This document shows positions 29,701-39,000 of a stretch of 64,000 bases of DNA, piece by piece. The notes below the pieces were generated by a model. It was not told the DNA's origin. It made no database searches and worked only from the letters and a program-made list of their open reading frames with translations. The DNA lies in the NCBI RefSeq assembly GCF_029633865.1, contig NC_079211.1, positions 60,371,002-60,435,001 of the forward strand. Reading direction: 5' to 3'. Origin of the DNA: Lampris incognitus. Lineage: Eukaryota; Chordata; Actinopteri; Lampriformes; Lampridae. How positions within the stretch are numbered: the first letter of the stretch is position 1; each line of letters begins with the position of its first letter. A program made the position numbers and the translations under genes.

Positions 29701-32700
29701 CTAAATTACTTTTTGTAGTCAGTTTTTGCAGTTTGTACCCTGGTGTCAGTAGTGGGACGGTGCAACCGTGAGGCCATCGTGTGCGCCCAGAGGCGTGAGT
29801 GCGTGGCGGCTTATATAACACCCTGAAATGTCATGTAAGCCGCCACGCCCGAGTGGCGTGACGTTGCTTAGATCACATATGCAAGACTGATGAAAGGTTC
29901 AAAACCTGTGGTTTTTACCTACGGCTCATCTACAGTCAGTGTGCAGCCAAACATGAATGTAAAGCAGAGTAATGGTCTCGTAGCTGCGCCGCACAGTGTG
30001 GTATATGAGCAGTGTGGTGTGTGGGCAGTGTGATGCGTGGGCAGGATGGTATGGTGGGTAGTGCAGTGTGGCATGTGGGCAGTGTGGTATGGTGGGTAGT
30101 GTGGTATGTGGGCAGATTGTTGTGTTGGCAGTGTGGTGTTTGGGCAGTGTGGCGTGTGGGCAGTGTGGTATGGTGGGCAGTGTGTGCTTCGTCCCAGCTC
30201 AACTCACTTTGGGACCTCTCTGATGTAGCGGTCATACGCAGTTGTGTTCTTGCCATAGTTGATCTGTTTCTGTCGCCGAAGCAACACAGTCTCATCTGTC
30301 TCCATCTCTGCTCCACTGGGGATAGGGGACTCTCTGGAATCAGAACTACATGGAAAAAAGACAGTACTGGGTTATTCATGATATTTTTACACCATATTCA
30401 ACAAAGGGCCACTTGATGGACAAAAACAAATGCACTAAGACCAAGACGGGTGAACGGCTGGACAACAGAGCAAAACAACTCTCACATCACTTCTGTTCTG
30501 CTAGGGATCAGTTCTGCTCTTGGAGGAACACAAGAAAATAACATCCATCCATCCATTATCTGAACAGTTATTATCTGAACAGGTTAGGCTTACTTTTAAA
30601 CAATGTTTACATCAAACCCCCACAAACTGTGGTGCTAAGGTAAAGACACACTTCAACACTGACTTCAACACTGACCTCAACAATGACTTCAACACTGACT
30701 AAATGAACTGGCCGCTTGATTTTGTCCAGAAACAGAAACAACTGAGGATGATGATGGCTCATACTATAGTCCACACAGTACTTATACTGTACTTCACGCA
30801 GTACTAATACTGTAGTCCACACAGTACTTCCCTGGCCCATGAAATGATTTACTACGAACACTTATTTGGCACTGAACTTTTTGAAAGGATTCCTCTTGAT
30901 GATGAAATACACTGGTAGGCTGACTCGACGAGTCAACACAACCTGTCTGCTCTCATGCTAAACAACACAACCTGTCTGCTCTCATGCTAACAACACAACC
31001 TGTCTGCTCTCATGCTAATAACAAAACCTGTCTCCTCTAATGCTAACAACCCAACCTGTCTGCTCTCATGCTGACAACACAACCTGTCTGCTCTCATGCT
31101 AACAACCCAACCTGCCTGCCCTCATGCTAACAACCCAACCTGTCTGCTCTCCTGCTAACAACACAACCTGTCTGCTCTCATGCTAATAACAAAACCTGTC
31201 TCCTCTAATGCTAACAATCCAACCTGCCTGCCCTCATGCTAACAACACAACCTGTCTGCTCTCATGCTAACAATACAACCTGTCTGCTCTCATGCTAACA
31301 ATACAAACCTGTCTGCTCTCATGCTAACAATACAACCTGTCTGCTCTCATGCTAACAATACAACCCGTCTGCTCTCATGCTAATAGGGATAACACTCCAC
31401 TAGCAGCAACAGTAGACAAAAAGAATGGTTCAACTATAACAATTGCCCGCAGCAAGTAAAAAGCCACGTGGGGCTAGTAAATCTAGCAACTCAGTTGGGC
31501 AAGTGGTAAAAAATAAAAAATATAATAAAACCAGGAATCAGAAACACTGTTGTTTCATTTGGAACAAAAATATAATTTCCCCACAGCAGTGCAACACAAA
31601 GACAAAAACACATCCAAAAACTACAAGAACACACATATCCAAACTAACAAATACACTATACGTACAAAAGTATTGGGACACACTTCTTAATCACTGAATT
31701 CAGGTGTTTCATTCAGACCCATTGCCACAGGTGTATAAAATCCAGCAGCTAGCCATGCAGTCTGCATTTACACATTTGTAAAAGAATGGGTCGTTCTGAA
31801 GAGCTCAGTGAATTCAAGCGTGGTACTGTCATATAATGCCACCTTTGCAATAAGTCAGTTCGTGAAATTTCTTTCCATGGCCAAGCAGCTGCATGCAAGC
31901 CTTACATCACCAAGCACAATGCCAAGTGTCGGATGGAGTGGTGTAAAGCATGCTGCCACTGGACTCTGAAGCAGTAGAAATGCCTGACTGCATTGTGCCA
32001 ACTGTAAAGTTTGGTGGAGGAGAAATAATGATATGGGGTTGTTTTTCAGGGGTTGGGCTAGGCCCCTTAGTCCCAGTGAAGGGAAATGTTAATGCTTCAG
32101 CATACCAAGACATTTTGGACAATTCTATGCTTCCAATTTTTTGGGAACAATTTGGGGAGGGTCCTTTTCTGTTCCAGCATGACTGCCCCAGTGCACAAAG
32201 CAAGGTCCATTAAGACATGGTTGTGTGAGTTTGGTGTGGAAGAACTTGACTGGCCCGCACAGAGCCCTGACCTCAACCCCATCGAACACCTTTGGGATGA
32301 ACTAGAATGGAGATTGCAAGCCAGGTCTTCTTGTCCAACATCAGTGCCTGACCTCACAAATGCTCTTCTGGATGAATGGGCAAAAATTCCCACAGACACA
32401 CTCCAAAACCTTGTGAAAGCCTTCCCAGAAGAGTGGAAGCTGTTATAGCTGCAAAGGGGGGGGGGGCAACTCCATATTAATGCCTATGGATTTAGAATGG
32501 GATGTCATAAAAGCTCCTGTAGGTGCAATGGCCAGGTGTCCCAATACTTTTGTCCATATCCCAGTACTTTTGTCCATATAGTGTATATCCACACTAACAC
32601 ACACATCCAAACTAACACACATATCCAAACTAACTAACCCACATATTCAAACTAACTGACACACATATCCAAACTAACACACATATCCAAACTGACACAC

Positions 32701-35700
32701 ACCCAAACTAACTAACACACACCCAAACTAATTTACACACATATCCAAACTAACCCACATATCCAAACTAACTAACCCACATATCCAAACTAACACACAC
32801 ACACATATCCAAACTAACTAACACATATATCCAAACTAACACACACACATATCCAAACTAACTAACCCATATATCCAAACTAACACATATACCCAAACTA
32901 AACAAAAAATCACTGTCAAGGAGAGTGAACGCCAACCAGGATGACTATGGGAACTGCCGGTCTGCATGGGCTAGCAGTTAGCTTAGCCTGCCCCGCTTCC
33001 GCATCCTGCCAGACCACCCTCGGTGTTTCCTGCTCAGGCGCAACTCCGGGCAGGAGAATAATAAGTGCATAATACAACAACATGAGGTAGGTAGTAGTTT
33101 TACCTGCCACTAGAGGTCTTTCTCTCTCTTTGAGTGAACTCTGCAGCCAGGATCCTCCTCCTGTAACTGAACGTATACAGGCGGTTAACAGTCAGCAACA
33201 ATAAATTCCGACTGTTTAAAGGAAATAAAAAGGAAAATACTGAGTGAAGCTGTGAGACTTGAACGTATCAGACAAAGTTTAAAGTGAGTCTTCTGACCGT
33301 TGCATGTCTCTGTGTAAATCCTCGTTCTCCACCACGCTGCCCCAGTCCGTCTGTCGTCCACACCGAATGACGGGACCCTCACCCTCTGGAGTGGTGAAGC
33401 TGTGGGGGAGGAAGACGAGGAACAGTGAAACCAGAGAGGAAGGTAGAGTTTGAATGTGGTGCACCAGCCAGAGCTCGACATTCAGAGACTGAGGTCAGTA
33501 ACTCAGCAAGAGGGTGACTTGCCAACAATGACTGTAACTCATAGCAACAAAATACCCACAATATGCACTGCCCATCATGAATGGTACCCCCCCTTTTCAT
33601 TTTGTCTTATTGTTTGTGTTGTTGTTTTGTAATTACTTTTGTCTTGTACGATACTTCTGTTATCACCTGTGGTAAAGAATAAAAAAGGAGGGTGACTTGT
33701 AACAATGACTGTACATGTGTAACAATGACTGTAAATGTGTAACAATGACCGTAAATGCAAATGACTGTAAATGTGTGGATGTGTAGATTGTGAACATTGT
33801 GAATCATCAATAATGGAAATAGTGACTTCTCTCTCTGGCCAACAGCAAATCTGTACAACAAGACAGTGTGTCTCTAGACTTAAGAAATGGTAATTGAACT
33901 GTATCCATAGTTTTGTTGTACTTTATTCTTACTTTAATAGTTTTGCTGTACTTTATCCTTACTTTGTTTTGCTGTACTTTATCCAAACTTTAATAGTTTT
34001 GTTGTATTTTATCCTTACTTTAATAGCGTTAATGTACTTTATCCTTACTGTAATATCTTGTAATTTATGCTTTAATAGTTATAGTTTTGTTGTACATTAT
34101 CCCTACTTTAATAGTTTTGTTGTACTTTATCCTTACTTTAATAGTTTTGTGCTACTTTAGCCTTACTGTAATATTTCTGTTGTACTTTATCCTTACTGTA
34201 ATATTTCTGTTGTACTTTATCCTTACTGTAATAGGTTTGTTGTACTTTATCACTACTGTAATAGTTTTGTTGTACTTTTATTCTTACTTTAATAGTTTTG
34301 ATGTACTTTATCCCTACTTTAATAGTTCTGTTGCACTTTATCCCTACTTTAATATTTCTGTTGTACTTTATCCTTACTGTAATATTTCTGTTGTACTTTA
34401 TCCTTACTGTAATAGGTTTGTTGTACTTTATCACTACTGTAATAGTTTTGTTGTACTTTTATTCTTACTTTAATAGTTTTGATGTACTTTATCCCTACTT
34501 TAATAGTTCTGTTGCACTTTATCCCTACTTTAATATTTCTGTTGTACTTTATGCTTACTTTAATAGTAATAGTTTTGTTGTACTTTATCCTTACTTTAAT
34601 AGTTTTGTTGTACGTTATCCTTACTTTAATAGTTTTGTTGTACGTTATCCTTACTGTAATAGTTTTGTTGTACTTTATCCCTACTTTAACAGGCATTTCC
34701 TATGTCGCAAGATCAAAGTTTCAACTTATTTTGATTTCTACTTGTTCCACTGCAATGTCAGCTTGCCTTGCGCTACACATAGTCCCATCATTTTCAGTGA
34801 CCTCCAACACAAAGTGAATGGGAAAAATTAATGTTTAAAAATTCAGAATTGACATAAAAAAAAAAAAAATTATTTGTGATTTTTTCCGTTTTTCTCCCAA
34901 TTTAGTGGCCAATCGCGCCCCATTCTAGTTCAAACACCCACCCTCGTACTGTATGCGTTCGCCAACTGCATCTCTCCAGCTGGCAGTCTCGAAGGAGATG
35001 CCTCGCCACTTCTGTGACAAGACGAATCCAGGCCAAATCACTGCTTTTTCTGACACACACAGAGACGCATTCATATGACGAACACAAGCCGACTCCGCCC
35101 CCCTCCCGAAGACAGCATTGCCAATTATTGCTGCTTCATCGAGTCCGGCCATAGTCGAGTCTGACGAGACTGGGGTGTGAATCCCGGTCCCCAGTGGGCA
35201 ACTGCATCGACACAAAGCCGATGCTTAGACCGCTACACCACCGCGGACCCCTTGAATTGATACTTATTGATGAAAGGTGATTCTTGACAACCTTTGAGCA
35301 GATAGTGCATGATAACTTAGTCCATTTCTGAGCTGTGTTGTTTCATTACCTGGAATATCGGTTATCAGAGTATCCGTGGCATGTCCCATCAGTGCCGTCG
35401 GTTTCTCTGTTTGCCCTCAGGCCACCATCTGCCCCTCGCTTCCTGCAGTGAGACCACGAGGATGGTCTGTGTTTCCTGGACAGAGGGAAGACAGAGAAAA
35501 GATCGCTCATCAAGATTTAAGTACATGCTGATGAATAATATTTTTCCCATTGGCATAGTGACATCATTTATGGACTTGATCTTAAATCCTGTGAAACTGT
35601 CCCATACATTTACATTTCTTTCATAAATAACTGACACCAACAGAGTGGTTTTGTTAGTTACTTCCAATGGTAGTAACTAACAAAATAAAAATCTGCAAAT

Positions 35701-36002
35701 GTACCAGTACATTGATCTAGCCCTTACTTAATAAGGTGTAATCATAACAGTACACTGAATTTCTGATAAAAATGCTGTTATGTTTAAGTTTTTTTAAAAT
35801 TATTATTGGGAACCAGTTGTTATATTTTAGACACAGAACAGATCAGTGTTACACAGCATTTACCCCCCCCCCCTCTGTTTTTTTTTTTGGTGTGTTAGAA
35901 CAGAGAACTAGAACAACTTGTTCCAACCTCCCACCCATCCCAAACTCAAAGAAAACTGTGAAGAAGAAAAAAATGCACACAGACCTGAATAAGTAAATAC
36001 CA

Positions 36003-36041
<39 letters not shown>

Positions 36042-38625
36042 GATAAATGAAATAAAATAAAATAGGGAGGTCAGTGCAATAAAAGGATGCTTAGGATAGA
36101 TTCATTAATAATGAGTTGGGGTCCAGAGAGGTAGGAGAATTTACATATGAGATAATAGGCTGCCATCTTTTATAGAACTTGGCAGTTGAGCCTCTTAAGG
36201 AATACTTCATCTTCTCTGACAGGAGAAATGACATTCAATCCTTTCACCAGGAGGTAGTGGAAGGTGGATTTGGGCTTTTCCACTGTAACACATTCTGTTA
36301 CAGTGGAAAATTTGTTTTTAGCAGGGCAATGAGTGAGGCAAAGGCAACAACCTCAGAACTTTTCTTGGTGAGACTGGTCGGTATAGGGGGTACCCCAAAG
36401 CTGGCTACCAAGGGGCATGGATCTAGTGTAATATTGAGGGCTTCACCTATCATCTTAAAGAAACTGGACCAGAACTCAGCTAATTTTGGACAGGAGAAAA
36501 ACATATGAGTATGATCCGCTGGCAATGAGCCACATCTATTGCAGGTATCACTCATGCATGGAAACAGCCTGCAAAGCTTAGCTTTTGTAAAATGAACCCT
36601 ACGCAAGACCTTAAACTAAATTAAACTCAAACGGGAACATGAGGACATAGAGTTGACCCTGGCTAGCGCCTCGTCCCACCATTCATCTGTCACATCATGC
36701 TCAAGCTCCTTTTCCCCAACTGCCCCTAACGCCTGCTACAGAAGTCAAACCCGAGGATGATATAAGATCATATAATAATAGTAATAACAATGATACAATG
36801 ACAGCAGATAATAATAGCAGAATACTCAGTAGATTTCACAGCAGAGAGAAGAGACCTGTCTACACAAGGAATAAGCTTGGAATAAAAATTGAAAGAATAA
36901 TTCTCCGAGAAATAGGAGAATTATTCTTTGTGACCGGGTGAAAAAAGCACCAGAGGTCTATGCAGCCCAACTGACTCATGAGGGATGACGGTGTCTTCGA
37001 CATGGCGGATGGTGCGAGTGTTCTAGGGTGTGAGCGGTCAAGTTGAGGATCTATCACTAAATTCGTCCCCCCCCCCCAAAAATAAGACAGTGGGTATCCA
37101 AATGTGGAATATTGGGGGGGGGGGTCACAAAATATGGGTTGTGACATTACATTTATAATGTCAAACATGATGAGTGATTCAACTTTCTTTGATATGTGAC
37201 ATTACATTTGTAGGGAATTATCAAGTGACAGAATTTTAATTCATGCATAAATCCATAGTGCACCTTGTAAGAAAAGTACGCACAGCTTATCAAAGAAGGT
37301 TGAATCAGTTCCTCTGGATAAACGTTGCGTCCAGATGAACTGATCCAGCCTTTCTTACCTGGATTATTGCGCATGCGTCAAGACATATACATAGCTTAAA
37401 CATAACAGCATTTTATAATTCAGTTTACAGAGGCGTTGTGAGAACACCTTATTAAGTAAGCGATGGCCACTAGGTGGCACTATGTTCCCGGTTGAATATG
37501 AGATTGCACAGCCTCGACAGAAATAGGAGGCAAATCCAAGTGAAACACACAATGATAGCTTGGGCACATAATTTATATCGTCTGAGAGAAGCTTTGCCCC
37601 TTTAAAATGGCTTCATGGCGACCAAGTCTAAAGATCAACCACATCCGTCTTCCACCGACGTCCATACGACGCTGGCTTCAAAGCACTGGAGGCTGGTCCC
37701 AAACCAAACACTCCACTGTAAAGGTCCAAAATCAAACCTGTGATTACCCGTTAACCACACAAGACCAAAGTCCAGACCAACGTGGGCATTACACAGGAGG
37801 TCAAACATTCCAACACAATGTAAGAACAAAATCCCATCAACAAAGCCTTGTTAAACTAGAGCGCCAAACGCAGAGCCAGCGTCATGTCTGCAGCCTCCCA
37901 GCTCCCGTCAGTGTGTAACTACGGCAACCTGGTGGGCAACGGTGCTAGCCAACAGAGGCTAATGCTAATGCTAGCTAGCGATAATGAAGGCTACAGTATT
38001 AGCAGCGTCGGACTATTGTTTTTACCGGCGTTCTACCAACAGCAGAACGCTTTCCAAACTTCTGCAGAAGCGGAGGACGTGCGACGATGGCTGCACAGGA
38101 CTGTGAAGAAGTACAGCTTTACTAGCTAGGATGGCTAAATTAACGTTAACGCCACTTCACCAAGTCCCGTAAGAACCATGGTAACAACTCATTATTCCAA
38201 GCAATGTAGACAGAATGCAGGAATGCTAAATTCACACGCACATGACAACTTTAGCAGCCGAGTTGTGAGGTGACTCTACCCACCTACCTACCTACCTACC
38301 TACCCACCTACTGCCCTGTGCAGCTAGGTTAGCACGAGCCGGTGTTCGCGGGAGAAGAGCGCTGGCGCGGGAAATGCTCCCCAAACGCTTCACATCAACA
38401 GCCCAACTTTACATTAAGAGCTGAGCCGCTTTGCACGAATAAGCCAATACTTGCTATGTAAGGTTGTTAGATTTAAATTGGAGATTTTATTCTAAATTTG
38501 CTAAATTATTTTAGCCATTCAACAGATATTTTCAGGAAACCGCACATTGAGCAATTAACTGACCTATTACTGTCGCCACTGCTTCTTTCGGCGTCAGGAC
38601 GTGTGGTTCCGTGCAGGTGAGACAT
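22261..38625 (-). CDS. slbp: Histone RNA stem-loop binding protein, 8 coding exons
   Basis: Eight exons with GT-AG introns join in phase into 272 codons (human SLBP has 270). SLBP binds the 3' stem-loop of histone mRNA in nucleus and cytoplasm and is needed for histone pre-mRNA processing and translation. Seen in order: an N-terminal [12 protein letters not shown] segment (about 28-39); SFTTPEG (63-69), matching the Thr sites used in human SLBP degradation; a basic RRRIL that keeps an RxL cyclin-docking pattern; and the RNA-binding domain at about 131-200, with [25 protein letters not shown] (TPNK at 173-176) and [14 protein letters not shown]. The C-terminus after 214 is acidic and ends in [17 protein letters not shown]. 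All splice phases agree. The start is the first ATG giving family length. slbp fits better than the oocyte paralog slbp2, but that is not proven. Confidence 0.95.
22504..22650. repeat. Dispersed fish repeat, left part
   Basis: CATCCATCCATTATCTGAAC, then CTTATCCTGCTC, GCAGCCTATCCCAG and CTGGACAGGCCGCCAG. This is a common teleost interspersed repeat, also at 29312-29440 and 54229-54358. The matching right part is at 23400-23636, separated by unrelated sequence. Confidence 0.75.
22660..23336. other. Unclassified insert inside the dispersed repeat
   Basis: About 680 bp lies between the left and right halves of a common repeat, with CA microsatellite on both sides. It is GC-richer than its flanks, has no clear terminal repeats, and holds no recognised coding sequence. 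Confidence 0.4.
23344..23636. repeat. (CA)n and right part of dispersed fish repeat
   Basis: A CA run (23344-23402), then CATGTCTTTGGACTGTGGGA, GGAGCACCCGGAGGAAACCC and GAACATGCAAACTCCACACA, the standard second half of this repeat. Confidence 0.8.
23761..23790. repeat. Perfect foldback
   Basis: Two 14-bp arms (AGTTGCTTAACATC and its complement) with a 2-base loop, in slbp intron 7. Confidence 0.9.
24759..24789. repeat. Perfect foldback
   Basis: Two 13-bp arms (TTGGGATGTACTT and its complement) with a 5-base loop, about 170 bases downstream of slbp exon 7 in the transcript. Confidence 0.9.
24957..25065 (-). CDS. slbp: slbp coding exon 7
   Basis: Acceptor CCTTAG and donor GTGAGT. 109 bases encode an acidic stretch, [17 protein letters not shown]. 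It completes the Ile codon left open by exon 6. Confidence 0.88.
25140..26540. repeat. Minisatellite, about 49-bp unit, about 29 copies
   Basis: Units read GACTGTTCTTCCTGGGGTCT, then AACAGTACATTAGTCACTGCC and TCAGCAGC. Many copies contain GTCACTGC-CTCA-GCAGTGAC, an 8-bp-arm hairpin within the monomer. Units differ by point changes and small deletions. It lies in slbp intron 6, starting about 75 bases upstream of exon 7's acceptor. Confidence 0.95.
26632..26698. repeat. (TA)n microsatellite
   Basis: About 66 bp of TA just before a Tc1 insertion. Confidence 0.95.
26724..28354 (+). mobile_element. Tc1 transposon (family B), copy 2
   Basis: About 1,630 bp in slbp intron 6, with ends CAGTGCATCCGGAAAG and a slightly altered right end (GGATACACAGTG), TA on both sides. 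Same family as 16972-18565, opposite orientation. Confidence 0.9.
27113..28132 (+). pseudogene. Tc1 transposase (DD34E), two nonsense codons
   Basis: A single 339-codon frame from [10 protein letters not shown] to GASTKY, broken only by TGA at codon 11 (Arg in the sister copy) and TGA at 27692 (Trp expected in LWGCF). Otherwise collinear: helix-turn-helix ([19 protein letters not shown]), first Asp in WSDETKIE, second in HDNDPKH and Glu in [14 protein letters not shown]34E spacing. Both stops can be explained by single transitions, so inactivation is mild. Confidence 0.92.
28465..28496. repeat. Perfect foldback
   Basis: Two 14-bp arms (AGTCAGTATGCCAT and its complement) with a 4-base loop, in slbp intron 6. 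Confidence 0.9.
28820..28975 (-). CDS. slbp: slbp coding exon 6 (RNA-binding domain, second half)
   Basis: Acceptor TTTCCAG and donor ATGTAAGG. Encodes [15 protein letters not shown] and [14 protein letters not shown], the core of the RNA-binding domain. Confidence 0.95.
29312..29440. repeat. Dispersed fish repeat, left part
   Basis: CATCCATCCATTATCCAAGC, GGAGCCTATCCCAGC and CCCTGGACAGGC, as at 22504 and 54229. Confidence 0.75.
29801..29848. repeat. GC-rich foldback
   Basis: Arms GCGTGGCGGCTTA (29801-29813) and TAAGCCGCCACGC (29836-29848) with a 22-base loop. The surrounding sequence is unusually CpG-rich for this intron (slbp intron 5). Confidence 0.85.
29995..30185. repeat. Degenerate GTGTGG minisatellite beside exon 5 donor
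   Basis: Irregular units such as GGGCAGTGTGGTATGGTGGG, ending about 20 bases from the slbp exon 5 splice donor. The transcribed strand reads CACACTGCCC. Confidence 0.8.
30208..30345 (-). CDS. slbp: slbp coding exon 5 (RNA-binding domain, first half)
   Basis: Acceptor CATGTAG and donor GTGAGT. Encodes [10 protein letters not shown], then [20 protein letters not shown] and [25 protein letters not shown]-type repeat begins close to the donor. Confidence 0.95.
30920..31385. repeat. Minisatellite, 28-bp unit, about 17 copies
   Basis: Units start AACAACACAACCTGTCTGCT and end CTCATGCT. Present in slbp intron 4. Confidence 0.93.
31386..31600. other. slbp intron 4, nothing recognised
   Basis: A/T-rich spacer between two minisatellites. 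Confidence 0.4.
31601..31651. repeat. Start of CCAAACTAAC minisatellite
   Basis: ACATATCCAAACTAAC-type units. The array continues at 32586 after a Tc1 insertion. Confidence 0.75.
31654..32583 (+). mobile_element. Tc1-type element (family D), internally deleted
   Basis: About 930 bp with inverted ends (CACTATACGTACAAAAGTAT and TACTTTTGTCCATATAGTG) flanked by TA. The right inverted repeat is partly duplicated. It lies inside the CCAAACTAAC array, so the array is older. Confidence 0.85.
31786..32446 (+). pseudogene. Tc1 transposase remnant
   Basis: Starts [15 protein letters not shown] and meets a stop at once. It then jumps to [16 protein letters not shown], so most of the DNA-binding region and, after CHWTLKQ, the part with the first catalytic Asp are deleted. 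Later blocks carry FLFQHDC and [14 protein letters not shown] (34 residues apart) in a shifted frame. Not functional. Confidence 0.85.
32586..32905. repeat. CCAAACTAAC minisatellite
   Basis: Variable units built on ACACATATCCAAACTAAC(TAAC), in slbp intron 4. Confidence 0.9.
33104..33160 (-). CDS. slbp: slbp coding exon 4
   Basis: 57 bases, acceptor TTACAG and donor GTAAAA. Encodes [18 protein letters not shown], matching the human KRKLL...GRERKSSSG region. Confidence 0.9.
33298..33399 (-). CDS. slbp: slbp coding exon 3
   Basis: Acceptor CCCACAG and donor GTCAGA. Encodes [13 protein letters not shown] and [12 protein letters not shown]. Confidence 0.92.
33895..34695. repeat. Minisatellite, 30-bp unit, about 26 copies
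   Basis: Units read TTTAATAGTTTTGTTGTACT plus TTATCCTTAC. A 30-bp period is ten codons, so reading frames stay open on both strands without coding. Present in slbp intron 2. A block of about 180 bp (34150-34330 and 34332-34510) is duplicated as a higher-order unit. Confidence 0.93.
34853..35253 (-). mobile_element. tRNA-derived SINE
   Basis: On the minus strand it starts GGTCCGCGGTGGTGTAGCGG (A-box region) with a GGGATTCACACCCC B-box-like stretch. The body ends GGCCACTAAATTGGGAGAAA and an A-rich tail. Flanks share GAATTGA (34846-34852 and 35254-35260), a target duplication. Located in slbp intron 2. Confidence 0.8.
35350..35475 (-). CDS. slbp: slbp coding exon 2
   Basis: Acceptor TGTCCAG and donor GTAATG. 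Encodes [18 protein letters not shown] and a polar tail to NRYS. Confidence 0.9.
35649..35685. repeat. Perfect foldback
   Basis: Arms of 14 bp (TTTTGTTAGTTACT and its complement), 9-base loop, in slbp intron 1. Confidence 0.88.
36003..36038. repeat. (CA)n microsatellite
   Basis: About 18 CA repeats in slbp intron 1. Confidence 0.95.
36165..36770 (-). pseudogene. L1-type ORF2 C-terminal fragment
   Basis: The minus strand encodes [15 protein letters not shown] and a C-x2-C...H-x4-C cluster ([18 protein letters not shown]), the C-terminal cysteine motif of L1-clade ORF2. [11 protein letters not shown] lies upstream of it. There are stops and no reverse transcriptase domain. It is an old, 5'-truncated insertion in slbp intron 1. 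A 35-bp foldback lies inside it at 36276-36310. Confidence 0.75.
36276..36310. repeat. Perfect foldback inside the L1 fragment
   Basis: Arms of 15 bp (TTTTCCACTGTAACA and its complement), 5-base loop. It lies within LINE coding sequence. Confidence 0.9.
36892..36929. repeat. Perfect foldback
   Basis: Arms of 15 bp (AAAGAATAATTCTCC and its complement), 8-base loop, in slbp intron 1. Confidence 0.9.
36930..38563. other. slbp intron 1, 5' part
   Basis: Mostly unique sequence with C- and G-runs near 37068 and 37118. CpG-richer sequence near 38330-38400 approaches exon 1. Short open frames on the plus strand (37607-38129) match no known family and are not called. Confidence 0.4.
37300..37358. 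repeat. Imperfect foldback
   Basis: AAGGTTGAATCAGTTC...TCTGGA pairs with TCCAGATGAACTGATCC...CCTT around a GGATAAACGTTGCG centre. A longer, less perfect relative of the other foldbacks. Confidence 0.65.
38564..38625 (-). CDS. slbp: slbp coding exon 1 with start codon
   Basis: ATG at 38625-38623, 20 codons plus two bases, donor GTCAGT. This N-terminus is little conserved, so the support is phase, length and position beside a CpG-rich region. Confidence 0.75.
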
Positions 38626-39000
38626 GTTGGTCAGACGAACAGTTGTTGGGTCGGTCCGGTACTTGCTCTAGTCGCTGTGCGCTCCGCTTGTGAAGGAAAG
38701 CAGCCGAGGAGTGTACAGACGGAGGCGGAGAGTTGCTCCCGCCCCGATCGGTCGCGACAGTCAGCAAAAGTCACATGACCACAAAGGGGGACGTTTACGA
38801 AAGGCTTTTGGCGCCGATCCCGGTGAATTCCTCCCACTCCTTTTTTTAAATTCTTCTTCTGCTCTTCAGATGCTTCTTCTTCTGCGTCGCCATTGCTTCT
38901 TCTTCTGCGTCTTCGGTTCGTTTTATTTTTTAAAGCAGTTTGCAAACAAATTTAAGTGCAATACCGCCAACTTATGGACTGTAAGTGTAAATCAGTAGAT
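38626..39000 (-). promoter_or_regulatory. slbp: Probable slbp promoter and 5' untranslated region
   Basis: GC- and CpG-rich sequence upstream of the slbp ATG, with GCTCCCGCCCCGATC, CACATGAC (E-box-like) and a run of TTCTTCTG repeats at 38855-38920. The CpG content contrasts with the AT-rich surroundings. No TATA box is evident. Confidence 0.5.

Noticed and set aside
30920..31385. CRISPR-like array (also 25140-26540 and 63074-63340)
   Set aside because: Units are contiguous tandem repeats without unique spacers, and the genome is eukaryotic. They are minisatellites.
33894..34831. Long plus- and minus-strand open frames with [14 protein letters not shown] repeats
   Set aside because: They arise from a 30-bp tandem repeat whose period is a multiple of three. 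No start context, domain or splice support.
34853..35253. Minus-strand open frames at 34902-35215 as a gene
   Set aside because: They lie wholly inside a tRNA-derived SINE with a target duplication and A-rich tail.
37607..38129. Two small plus-strand frames in slbp intron 1
   Set aside because: No known domain and no splice or promoter signals. Chance open frames in unique sequence.
38631..38945. Minus-strand frame just upstream of the slbp ATG
   Set aside because: Arg/Lys-rich low complexity in a GC-rich promoter region. It ends before the ATG in another frame and is more likely 5' untranslated or promoter sequence.
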